Assembly (NCBI GenBank): GCA_947630415.1
Contig: CANRHM010000071.1
Location: forward strand, 1 to 6,725
Reading direction: 5' to 3'
Length of the DNA stretch: 6,725 bases
From: an uncultured Bacilli bacterium
GTDB lineage: Bacteria > Bacillota_I > Bacilli_A > RF39 > UBA660
Shown: in pieces, positions 1 through 6,693 of the stretch
How positions within the stretch are numbered: position 1 is the stretch's first letter
Layout: each line of letters begins with the position of its first letter
Position numbers and translations under genes: made by a program
Notes under the pieces: model-generated
The model's input: only the letters and a program-made list of their open reading frames with translations
What the model was told of the DNA's origin: nothing
Databases searched by the model: none

Positions 1-2
1 AA

Positions 3-146
3 TATGGTTCGTTAGATCAAGCAAGAAAAAACGCCAAAAAAATTAGTGATGAACATCAAAATGATAAACCATCACAATCAGAAAGCTGTACACAAATATA
101 TAAATTTTTTGATGAAATTGATGAAAGACTTACGGAATTAGAATGA
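3..146 (+). CDS. 3' end of an unrecognised gene (partial, last 47 codons)
   Basis: The frame beginning at base 3 is open from the window edge to a TGA at 144-146 and gives 47 residues, ending ...DEIDERLTELE. The peptide is very polar: a Lys/Ala-rich helical stretch (QARKNAKKISDEH), a Ser/Gln/Asn-rich linker (NDKPSQSES), then a probable amphipathic helix (IYKFFDEIDERLTELE) that could form a coiled coil or a dimer contact. There is one cysteine, and no membrane segment or catalytic motif. The start and most of the protein lie outside the window, so no function can be given. The intrinsic terminator about 90 bp downstream (237-260) fits the end of this transcription unit. That it is coding is supported by the open frame, the codon-like composition and the terminator; the tail is too short for more certainty. 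Confidence 0.55.
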   Translation, partial: YGSLDQARKNAKKISDEHQNDKPSQSESCTQIYKFFDEIDERLTELE

Positions 147-236
147 ATTTTTAATTTTTAGATATCAACTCCAGATACTAAATGCAAAAACTAAATTATT
201 AAATTGTTACGAACTGATATTTTGATTTTCCTGAAA

Positions 237-260
237 CTAGGTCGAAAGACCTAGCTTTTT
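237..260 (+). terminator. Intrinsic (Rho-independent) terminator
   Basis: CTAGGTC (237-243) and GACCTAG (248-254) form a perfect 7-bp stem closed by a GAAA tetraloop, followed by C and five T (255-260). This is a textbook intrinsic terminator for + strand transcription and sits about 90 bp after the stop codon of the partial gene at the left edge. A few A residues precede the stem, so weak termination on the other strand is possible. The group II-like remnant begins immediately after the T run. Confidence 0.85.
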
Positions 261-261
261 G

Positions 262-411
262 GTGTGCAACATTACACGAGGTTTATTCAGTGATTATAAG
301 ATTTATTAGAAAAGTAGTAACGATAAAATAGGTATTTAACGAACCGTTAAATACAGAACCGTATGTTCAGGGGTATAAAAGGAGACAGCTAATCGCTGCC
401 TCCTATTTGAT
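262..411 (+). mobile_element. Decayed class C group II intron remnant (domains V-VI)
   Basis: Bases 341-382 align without gaps, at about two thirds of positions, to the domain V and V-VI junction of class C group II introns as I remember it; most differences are G-to-A or C-to-T. The 344-373 region can fold as domain V: a lower helix 344-351/366-373, a two-base bulge (364-365), and a tip 352-356/359-363 around GAA. Domain VI follows: 377-389 pairs with 395-408 around loop TAATC, leaving A405 bulged seven bases from a 3' end at GAT (411), the expected place for the branch A. A GTGTG at 262 fits a group II 5' end and lies just behind a terminator, the known target of this class. Domains I-IV and the reverse transcriptase are missing, so it cannot splice or move by itself. 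The 3' boundary is well supported; the 5' boundary is inferred. Confidence 0.6.
332..354. repeat. Perfect 10-bp inverted repeat with 3-base spacer
   Basis: GTATTTAACG (332-341) and CGTTAAATAC (345-354) are exact reverse complements separated by AAC. The right arm overlaps the 5' strand of the domain V-like fold, so the two structures exclude each other. No T run follows, so it is not a terminator. It could be a relic of the domain IV/V junction, a protein-binding palindrome, or chance in A+T-rich DNA, though ten perfect pairs make chance less likely. Confidence 0.6.
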
Positions 412-482
412 TTATAACAAAAGAGATGGAATATAGGAGAAAATACTTCCAATTTTTTCTTTCTAATTTTTTTTAATATTCG

Positions 483-512
483 TTTCCAAAATAAGAACAC
501 TTATGATATATT
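483..512 (+). promoter_or_regulatory. Probable sigma-A promoter with extended -10
   Basis: TATATT (507-512) is preceded by TG and one base (504-506), which is the extended -10 form. TTTCCA (483-488) lies 18 bp upstream as a moderate -35 (four of six positions match TTGACA). Transcription would start near 519, just before the ribosome binding site of the gene at 537. TATGAT (502-507) is an overlapping alternative -10, but its -35 is poor. Confidence 0.5.
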
Positions 513-520
513 TATATATA

Positions 521-527
521 GAGGGAA
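521..527 (+). promoter_or_regulatory. Ribosome binding site that decides the start at 537
   Basis: GAGGGAA lies 9 bases before ATG 537. It abuts the alternative GTG at 528, which has only TTTATATATA further upstream and so no usable Shine-Dalgarno. This favours the ATG at 537. Confidence 0.6.
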
Positions 528-536
528 GTGCTTACC

Positions 537-1370
537 ATGAAATTAAACTTTATTATAAATGATTACGTTCTATCGTGGAATTTACTTTTTGGTCCAGCTA
601 TTTCAGAAGCAAGTTATAACTTTAGAGAAAAACTATGGAGAACCTACCGGAAACAGTATGGTCTATTACAAGATGAACAAAAGTTAATGCTTAAAGATAT
701 TAAGAATTTTATTCCGGATGACGACACTATTTATAACTTTGTTTTAGAGTCTAGTTTGTTTGAAGATGTGAAGAAGAAGACCGAAAATCATCGCCAATAC
801 TTAATGAAGATTTGGGATGAAAATAAAAAACAAGTACAATCACTTTTAAAAGAAATTGTAAGAATTCCCTATGATAACTTTAATTTTATAGTAGTACATC
901 CCAATATGGATCAAGTTCACTTTGAAATGGATAACGAAGAAAAAAACATTGTTTGGGGAAGAAAAAATGATAAGAAAAATGAACTTGCTACTTTAGTGCA
1001 AATGTTATATACCATTACTACTTATCAAATAGGATCTAGTTATAAAAATTATAAAGAAATTGCTCAAGCCGTAATTGAACTAGCCATTAAAAACGAACTT
1101 TATACGAAATTACAAGGAAAAAGCAATTACTTGATGGGAGATCCATCTCTTACCTTTTTAAAGAAACAGATTTACCCTTATTGGCTTATGTATTTAGGAG
1201 CCGATCAAGAAAAGATGACCAGTTATATGATGCGAGATCGAATTGCTTTTGATATTGATCATTACCCAATTGAACCTCATCTTAAGAAATTAGATTTAAA
1301 AGGATTTATTGAATTCTGTATTCGTAATCAAAAACATATCTTACGCTTTAATCAATTAGAAATTATATAA
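537..1370 (+). CDS. Conserved-looking protein of unknown function (277 aa)
   Basis: I do not recognise this protein. The frame extends upstream to a GTG at 528, but spacing from GAGGGAA (521-527) supports ATG 537, giving 277 residues. There is no signal peptide or transmembrane helix, so it is probably cytoplasmic. Its composition is Lys/Glu/Tyr/Ile-rich and it looks like one mostly helical globular protein. Stretches that look constrained are FIPDDDTIY (58-66), a charged helix around 74-108, IVWGRKNDKK (138-147), the aromatic run QIYPYWLMYLG (211-221), MMRDRIAFDID (231-241) and IEFCIRNQKHILR (258-270). No HExxH, P-loop, CxxC, helix-turn-helix or nuclease signature is evident. From memory, similar unnamed proteins occur in related low-GC bacteria; that is unverified. 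A probable promoter lies just upstream. polC starts 45 bp downstream across a hairpin, so partial co-transcription is possible but no functional link is shown. Confidence 0.85.
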   Translation: MKLNFIINDYVLSWNLLFGPAISEASYNFREKLWRTYRKQYGLLQDEQKLMLKDIKNFIPDDDTIYNFVLESSLFEDVKKKTENHRQYLMKIWDENKKQVQSLLKEIVRIPYDNFNFIVVHPNMDQVHFEMDNEEKNIVWGRKNDKKNELATLVQMLYTITTYQIGSSYKNYKEIAQAVIELAIKNELYTKLQGKSNYLMGDPSLTFLKKQIYPYWLMYLGADQEKMTSYMMRDRIAFDIDHYPIEPHLKKLDLKGFIEFCIRNQKHILRFNQLEII

Positions 1371-1397
1371 AGGATTTCTTAACAAAGGAATCCTTTT
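1369..1397 (+). terminator. AT-rich hairpin: weak terminator or attenuator before polC
   Basis: AAAGGATTTCTT (1369-1380) pairs with AAGGAATCCTTT (1385-1396) over 12 bp with one T-G wobble, around an AACA loop. The left arm begins inside the TAA stop of the preceding gene. The T run is only four long and is followed by ATA, then the polC ribosome binding site. It resembles an intrinsic terminator of low stem GC content, probably with readthrough, since only about 18 bp remain before the polC start. It could also act as an RNA processing or stability element. Confidence 0.65.
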
Positions 1398-1401
1398 ATA
1401 C

Positions 1402-1409
1402 GAGGAGGA
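1402..1409 (+). promoter_or_regulatory. Strong ribosome binding site of polC
   Basis: GAGGAGGA is a near-perfect Shine-Dalgarno, about 6-7 bases before ATG 1416. It lies outside the upstream hairpin, so that fold leaves it free. No convincing promoter lies between the hairpin and this site. TATATA at 1364-1369 could serve as a -10, but its -35 is poor. Confidence 0.85.
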
Positions 1410-1415
1410 CTTTTC

Positions 1416-4400
1416 ATGGACGAGAAGATAAAAATATTATTTGAACAAATTCATCTAGAAGACGAAGAGATCATTTCGTTGTTTCAAAATGCCGTCTTAA
1501 AGAATGTTATCGTCCATCAAAAAGATGAAAGTTGGACTTTTGTTATTGAAGTTGATGACGTACTAGATAGTGAAATCTATTTTAGACTTGAAACGCAAAT
1601 GGAAGAAGGATTTGTAAAAAAGACAAGACTTGAAATTGAACCAAGAAACAAAAGTTTAGAAAAAGCTTCTTCTTATTTTGAAAAGACTTTAGAAAGAGTA
1701 AAACCTTATTTACCGGTAGCCTTAAATTTTAAAGATAGTTTAATTGTAGAAAAAGATACATTGAAAATAGAAGTTGCGAATGATGCTGAAATACATCAAT
1801 TTGAGCAGATTAGGGAAGCCCTTAATTATTGGTATCATTGTTATGGATTTGATGTTTCTTTTGATTATTTTTTAAATGAAGCAAAAAGAGCTAAAACGAA
1901 AGAAGAGATTGAGTCCGATACCAAAGATATTCCTGTAAAAGAAATTGAAAAGAAGAGAAAAGAAACGCTTCCATCCAAAGAAAAAGTATATGGAAAAGCA
2001 AAAAAAGAGACCGACCCTAATTGTATTTTAGGAAGAACAATTAAAGATACCCCGGTTTCAATTAAAGGTTTAATTGGTGAAGAAAACAATGTAACAGTTG
2101 AGGGTTACATCTTTGGAGTAGATTATTTTGAGTCTTCAAAAACGGATTTTAAGATTATTACCTTAAAAATAACGGATTATACCGATAGTATTTATGCAAA
2201 AGTTTTTGTTCGTGATAATGAAGAGTATATTAGACTTTCTAAAGAACTTAAAAAAGGAATTTGGGTTTTAATAAGAGGGTATACTAAAAATGATCAGTAT
2301 GCAAGAGAACTCGTTTTGAATGCTAGAGATGTTGTTAAAATTGAAAAAGAAAATAATAAGGTAGAAGACACGGAAGAAGAAAAAAGAGTAGAACTTCATG
2401 CCCATACGAAAATGAGTCAAATGGATGGAGTTATGGATGAAGTAACTTATATTAATGAAGCCATTCGTTTAGGGCATAAAGCCTGTGCTATTACCGATCA
2501 TAATGGTTGTCAAGCATTTCCTCATGCGTTTAGTGCAGTAACTGCCTATAACAAAGGAAAAGAAGACAAAGATAAGTTTAAAGTCATTTATGGATGCGAA
2601 CTTACAATGGTAGATGACTCCGTCGATATTGTACTAAGAGGAACGGAAGATAAGTTCTTTGAAACCACTTTTGTTGTATTCGACTTTGAAACTACTGGAT
2701 TTAATGCCGGAGGCGGAGATCAGATTATTGAAGCAGGAGCTGTCAAGATTTTAGATGGTGAAATTATCGATCGCTTTGATGAATTAATTGATCCAGGAAG
2801 AAAACTTCCTCCTAAAATTACGGAAGTGACCAACATTACCGATGAAATGTTAAAAGGAAAACCTTCCGAAGAAGAAGTCATGAAGCGTTTTATCGATTGG
2901 GTAGGGGACTTACCAATGGTAGCACACAATGCGAAGTTTGATGTCTCTTTCTTGGAACGTGCCTATCAAAAATATAATTTTGGTACCTTTACAAACTGTG
3001 TAATCGATACGTTGAAATTATCTCAGACGTTGGATAATACTTTCGCCCGTCATAGTTTAAGTGCCTTAGTTAAAAGATACGATGTTCCTTGGGATGAATC
3101 GGCGCATCACCGTGCAGACTACGATGCCGAAGGAACAGCTCTTGTTTTTCACAGGATGCTAAAGAAGATGAACGCTAATAACTTTGAAACTATTTTAGAT
3201 ATGAATAAATTGGTATCCAAAGAAGAAATCTATAAATATGGTGTTACTCATCATATCAATATTTTAGTTAAGAATAAGACGGGACTTAAAAATCTCTTTA
3301 AGATTATTTCGTTAGCTAATACCAATTATCTATATAAATTTCCACGTATTCCACGTAGCGATTTAGAGAATTTAAGAGAAGGTCTTTTAATTGGAAGTGG
3401 TTGCTATGAAAGCGAAGTCTTTAAAGAAGCAAGAAGTAAAGCCGAAGAAGAATTAGTAAACGTGATTAATTTCTACGATTATGTTGAAGTACAACCACCG
3501 GAGTGTTATTCCCATTTAATTCAAATGCATGATTTTGATAATAGACAAGAACTCGAAGATCATCTTAAAAAGATTGTAAAAACAACCAAAGAAGCCGGTA
3601 AATACATTGTAGCAACGGGAGATGTACACCATTTAACAAGAGAAGATAAAATCTATAGAGAGATTATTGTCAATCAAAAAGTACCAGGTGGAGGACGTCA
3701 TCCACTTGCCAGGAATGAAATTACGGAAATTCCTTCACAGCATTTACGTACAACCCAAGAAATGCTTTCCGATTTTGCTTTCTTAGGCGATGAACTAGCG
3801 CATGAAATCGTTGTTACGAACACTAGAAAGATTGCTGATTTAGTGGATATTATCGAAGTTATCATCGATACGGGTGGAATTCCATTTTCTCCTCGAATTG
3901 ATAAAAGTGTGGAAACCGTTACCGAACTTGTTTTTGGTAAAGCTACTTCTTGGTATGGGGATCCTCTTCCTTATAATATATTGGAACGAATTAGTAAGGA
4001 ACTCTATGGAGATGGAATCTTTGAAGCAACGCATTATTTTGTGGAAAAGAATAGTAGTTTAAGTGAAGAAGAAAAGACGAAAGAAACGTATATGGAACTG
4101 CAACAAACTCTATTAAAAGGATTTGATGAAGTTAAAAAAGTAATTGCTTCTTACCTTGAAGAGACGGTTACTGATTATAGTACTCTTGCTGAAAAAGAAA
4201 AAGATAAACTAATGAAGAAAAAATTAGGAGGTATCATCGGAGGAGGATTCGATGTTATCTACCTGATTGCGCAAAAGTTAGTTAAACACTCGAACGATGA
4301 AGGATACCTTGTTGGTAGCCGTGGTTCGGTAGGTTCGAGTTTCGTTGCTACGATGATGGGAATTACCGAAGTTAATCCACTCCCTGCTCACTACCTATGT

Positions 4401-6023
4401 AAAGATTGTCATTATTCAGAGTTTAATGATGAAGAAGGGAGGGCTTATGGACTTACCTATTCGAGTGGTTATGATTTGCCAACCAAGAATTGTCCACATT
4501 GTGGAAAACCACTCGGTAAAGAAGGACAGGACATGCCGTTTGCTACTTTCTTAGGTTTCAATGCCGATAAAGTGCCCGATATAGATTTGAACTTTTCAGG
4601 AGATAACCAAGCAAGTGCCCATGCCTATACGAAAGTACTCTTTGGAGAAGACAATGTATACCGTGCTGGAACGATTGGAACAGTGGCCGATAAGACCGCT
4701 TTCGGATATGTAAAAGGCTACTGTGAAGATAAGGGCATTTTAAATATGCGTACCGCGGAAATTGAACGTATTGCCTTAGGTTGTACGGGTGTAAAACGAA
4801 CCACCGGACAACATCCAGGGGGAATAGTTGTTATTCCAGGATACATGGACGTTTTTGACTTTACGCCTTTCCAGTATCCAGCAGATGACCCTAATAGTGA
4901 ATGGCGAACGACCCATTTTGAATACCATGCCATCGACCAAGATGTGTTAAAACTTGATATTCTTGGTCACGATGATCCGACGGTTTTAAGAATGCTTCAA
5001 GATTTGTCAGGGATCGATGTCACTACCTTGCCATTTGACGATAAAAAAATCTATTCGCTTTTGACGAGTCCTAAAGCATTAGGCGTGAGTGAAGAAGCTA
5101 TCATGTGTCCAACAGGGACCCTTGGATTACCGGAACTTGGAACTAAATTTGTTATTCAGATGTTAGTGGATACTAAACCTACGACTTTTTCTGGACTAGT
5201 TAAAATATCTGGATTATCACACGGAACCGACGTCTGGGCAGGGAACGCTAGTGAACTTATCAAAAACAAAGTAGTACCGTTCGATGACGTTATAGGATGT
5301 CGTGACGATATCATGGTAAGCCTTATGAACTGGGGGATGGAACCACTTCGTGCCTTCAAAATCATGGAGCACGTTCGTAAAGGAAAAGCTTCCAAAGATC
5401 CTGAAACCTGGGCAGGTATGGTCGAAGATATGAAAAAAGTAGGGGTTCCGGAATGGTACATTGAATCTTGTCATAAGATAAAGTACATGTTCCCTAAAGC
5501 ACATGCGTGTGCTTATGTTATGAGTGCCCTTAGAATTGCTTGGTTCAAAGTATATCAACCTTTAAATTACTATGCGACCTTCTTTTCGATTCGAGTAACG
5601 GATTTTGATATTGAAACCATGATCAAAGGGTATGATGCTATTAAGCAAAAAATAGAAGAACTTCAAACCAAAGGATTTGATGCCAGCAACAAGGAAACAT
5701 CGATTATTGAAACATTAAAGATAGCCCTTGAAGCAACGGCACGTGGTATTCATTTTGCACCACTCGATTTAAATAAAAGTGATGCTAAAAACTTTATGAT
5801 TGATAAAGAACATGAAAACACCCTTATTCCATCGTTTAGTACAATTGATGGACTAGGGGGAACGGTGGCTCAGACGATTGTCGAAGAGCGAAGCAAGAAG
5901 CCTTTCTTAAGCATTGAAGACTTCCAAAAAAGAGGTAAAGTATCTCAGACACTTGTCGATAAGATGCGTACTATGGGAATGTTAGACGATCTTCCAGAGT
6001 CTAGTCAAATGACATTATTTTAA
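1416..6023 (+). CDS. polC: DNA polymerase III alpha subunit, Gram-positive type PolC
   Basis: This is the main replicative polymerase of low-GC Gram-positives, extending DNA at the fork with built-in 3'-5' proofreading. Domains in order: N-terminal domain (about 1-170); charged linker (about 170-205); OB fold (about 213-310); PHP domain with HAH (328-330) and TDHNG (360-364), interrupted by a DEDDh exonuclease with D423-F-E425, HNAKFD ending at D509, and H565/D570; the rest of PHP (about 605-845); then the C-family polymerase. The polymerase shows GSRGSVGSS (967-975), a zinc-binding set C995, C998, C1026, C1029, catalytic PDIDLNF (D1055, D1057), TTGQHPGG (1129-1136), LKLDILGHDDP (D1181 is the likely third carboxylate), FPKAHA (1359-1364), a helix-hairpin-helix near 1476 and a C-terminal clamp-binding QMTLF (1531-1535). 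All key residues are present. At 1535 aa it exceeds B. subtilis PolC by about 100, mostly through an insert at about 864-936. The ATG has a strong ribosome binding site. murI follows after 13 bp. Confidence 0.98.
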   Translation: MDEKIKILFEQIHLEDEEIISLFQNAVLKNVIVHQKDESWTFVIEVDDVLDSEIYFRLETQMEEGFVKKTRLEIEPRNKSLEKASSYFEKTLERVKPYLPVALNFKDSLIVEKDTLKIEVANDAEIHQFEQIREALNYWYHCYGFDVSFDYFLNEAKRAKTKEEIESDTKDIPVKEIEKKRKETLPSKEKVYGKAKKETDPNCILGRTIKDTPVSIKGLIGEENNVTVEGYIFGVDYFESSKTDFKIITLKITDYTDSIYAKVFVRDNEEYIRLSKELKKGIWVLIRGYTKNDQYARELVLNARDVVKIEKENNKVEDTEEEKRVELHAHTKMSQMDGVMDEVTYINEAIRLGHKACAITDHNGCQAFPHAFSAVTAYNKGKEDKDKFKVIYGCELTMVDDSVDIVLRGTEDKFFETTFVVFDFETTGFNAGGGDQIIEAGAVKILDGEIIDRFDELIDPGRKLPPKITEVTNITDEMLKGKPSEEEVMKRFIDWVGDLPMVAHNAKFDVSFLERAYQKYNFGTFTNCVIDTLKLSQTLDNTFARHSLSALVKRYDVPWDESAHHRADYDAEGTALVFHRMLKKMNANNFETILDMNKLVSKEEIYKYGVTHHINILVKNKTGLKNLFKIISLANTNYLYKFPRIPRSDLENLREGLLIGSGCYESEVFKEARSKAEEELVNVINFYDYVEVQPPECYSHLIQMHDFDNRQELEDHLKKIVKTTKEAGKYIVATGDVHHLTREDKIYREIIVNQKVPGGGRHPLARNEITEIPSQHLRTTQEMLSDFAFLGDELAHEIVVTNTRKIADLVDIIEVIIDTGGIPFSPRIDKSVETVTELVFGKATSWYGDPLPYNILERISKELYGDGIFEATHYFVEKNSSLSEEEKTKETYMELQQTLLKGFDEVKKVIASYLEETVTDYSTLAEKEKDKLMKKKLGGIIGGGFDVIYLIAQKLVKHSNDEGYLVGSRGSVGSSFVATMMGITEVNPLPAHYLCKDCHYSEFNDEEGRAYGLTYSSGYDLPTKNCPHCGKPLGKEGQDMPFATFLGFNADKVPDIDLNFSGDNQASAHAYTKVLFGEDNVYRAGTIGTVADKTAFGYVKGYCEDKGILNMRTAEIERIALGCTGVKRTTGQHPGGIVVIPGYMDVFDFTPFQYPADDPNSEWRTTHFEYHAIDQDVLKLDILGHDDPTVLRMLQDLSGIDVTTLPFDDKKIYSLLTSPKALGVSEEAIMCPTGTLGLPELGTKFVIQMLVDTKPTTFSGLVKISGLSHGTDVWAGNASELIKNKVVPFDDVIGCRDDIMVSLMNWGMEPLRAFKIMEHVRKGKASKDPETWAGMVEDMKKVGVPEWYIESCHKIKYMFPKAHACAYVMSALRIAWFKVYQPLNYYATFFSIRVTDFDIETMIKGYDAIKQKIEELQTKGFDASNKETSIIETLKIALEATARGIHFAPLDLNKSDAKNFMIDKEHENTLIPSFSTIDGLGGTVAQTIVEERSKKPFLSIEDFQKRGKVSQTLVDKMRTMGMLDDLPESSQMTLF

Positions 6024-6028
6024 AGGAG
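6022..6028 (+). promoter_or_regulatory. Ribosome binding site of murI overlapping the polC stop
   Basis: AAAGGAG shares two bases with the polC TAA stop (6021-6023) and lies 8 bases before ATG 6037. This tight arrangement fits translation from one polC-murI transcript, possibly with translational coupling. Confidence 0.8.
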
Positions 6029-6036
6029 ATAAAAAA

Positions 6037-6693
6037 ATGAAACGACCAATAGGTTTTATTGATTCCGGTCTAGGAGGAATTTCGGTTTTAAAAGAAGTAC
6101 AAAAACTACTTCCGATGGAAGACTACTACTATTATGGGGATTCTTTTCATCATCCTTATGGCGAAAGATCAAAGGACAATCTTCTAAAAGTGGTGGATGA
6201 AGGGATACAAGAGTTGTTGAAACAAAACTGTAAACTAATTGTCGTTGCGTGCAATACGGCAACTACGATGGTACTTCCTGAAATACGGAAAAAATACCCA
6301 GAGATTCCTTTTGTAGGAACGGAACCAGCACTTAAAGTAGCTTATGATTACTATCCCAATAAAAGAGTGTTAGTCATGGGAACCAAGGGAACGATTGAAA
6401 GTGAACGTCTTCAATTTTTAAATGCACAGTACCCCATCGATAACGTTACTTTCCTTGCTTGTCCAGAACTAGCTCCCTTAATTGAAGAAGGAGATCAAAC
6501 AAAGATTAAAACCTATCTTGAAGAAACGCTTTCTAGTTATCAAGGAAAAGTGGATGTCATCGTTTTAGGATGTACGCACTATGTCTTTGTGAAACCCATG
6601 ATTAAAGAGATTTTAAAAGACGTTATTTTACTCGATGGAAATCAAGGAATTGCGAACCAAGTAAAACATCTATTAGAAGAAAAAGGACTGTAG
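6037..6693 (+). CDS. murI: Glutamate racemase, short form
   Basis: The product interconverts L- and D-glutamate without a cofactor, supplying D-Glu for MurD in peptidoglycan synthesis; it acts in the cytoplasm. The Asp/Glu racemase signatures are all visible: GFIDSGLGG (6-14) with the catalytic-site D9-S10, YGDSFHHPYG (33-42), ACNTATT (71-77) with acid/base C72, an ACPELAPLIEEG stretch (141-152) matching the family's CPxLxPxxE region, and GCTHY (178-182) with the second acid/base C179 and H181. At 218 aa it is shorter than the usual 260-270. The protein stops after a helix (about 203-218) where B. subtilis RacE continues for roughly 50 more residues, including its FLTTG segment. The catalytic core is complete, so activity is likely. 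The start is set by AAAGGAG 8 bases upstream. The 13-bp gap from polC implies one operon. A broader aspartate/glutamate racemase role is less likely given the PYG and GCTHY motifs. Confidence 0.93.
   Translation: MKRPIGFIDSGLGGISVLKEVQKLLPMEDYYYYGDSFHHPYGERSKDNLLKVVDEGIQELLKQNCKLIVVACNTATTMVLPEIRKKYPEIPFVGTEPALKVAYDYYPNKRVLVMGTKGTIESERLQFLNAQYPIDNVTFLACPELAPLIEEGDQTKIKTYLEETLSSYQGKVDVIVLGCTHYVFVKPMIKEILKDVILLDGNQGIANQVKHLLEEKGL

Larger units (their letters stand above)
147..536. other. Intergenic region with terminator, intron remnant and promoter
   Basis: This 390-bp noncoding stretch is strongly A+T-rich, and I see no reading frame in it with a ribosome binding site. From left to right it holds about 90 bp with no recognisable signal, an intrinsic terminator (237-260), a group II intron-like remnant (about 262-411), a T-rich tract (about 453-477) and a probable promoter and ribosome binding site for the downstream gene. 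The part between 270 and 331 matches nothing I know. Confidence 0.75.

Noticed and set aside
262..331. Remnant of an intron-encoded reverse transcriptase
   Set aside because: All three forward frames were read. The longest is about 22 codons, and none shows YADD or maturase-like sequence.
356..368. LexA/DinR-type SOS box (GAAC...GTTC)
   Set aside because: The half-sites are separated by five bases, while the Gram-positive box needs four. The bases are also accounted for by the domain V-like fold.
371..403. Intrinsic terminator on the - strand (stem 381-389/395-403 followed by TTTTATA)
   Set aside because: On the - strand the A-C mismatch becomes a G-U pair and a short T run follows, so it looks like a terminator. 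No - strand gene lies upstream of it, however, and the + strand reading as group II domain VI with a bulged A explains more of the sequence.
427..460. Terminator from TGGAA (427-431) and TTCCA (447-451) followed by a T run
   Set aside because: Only five pairs close a 15-base loop with no internal pairing, which is too weak to call, despite the T-rich stretch after it.
528..536. GTG start adding three residues to the unknown protein
   Set aside because: It abuts the only Shine-Dalgarno-like sequence, leaving no spacer. ATG 537 has proper spacing.
1865..2089. Open frame on the - strand inside polC, and similar ones at 2720-2929, 3840-4034, 4718-4933, 5156-5461 and 5217-5558
   Set aside because: All are shadows of the polC frame, with no ribosome binding site or recognisable protein. 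The + strand frame at 3874-4062 and the - strand frame at 6056-6262 (inside murI) are rejected for the same reason.
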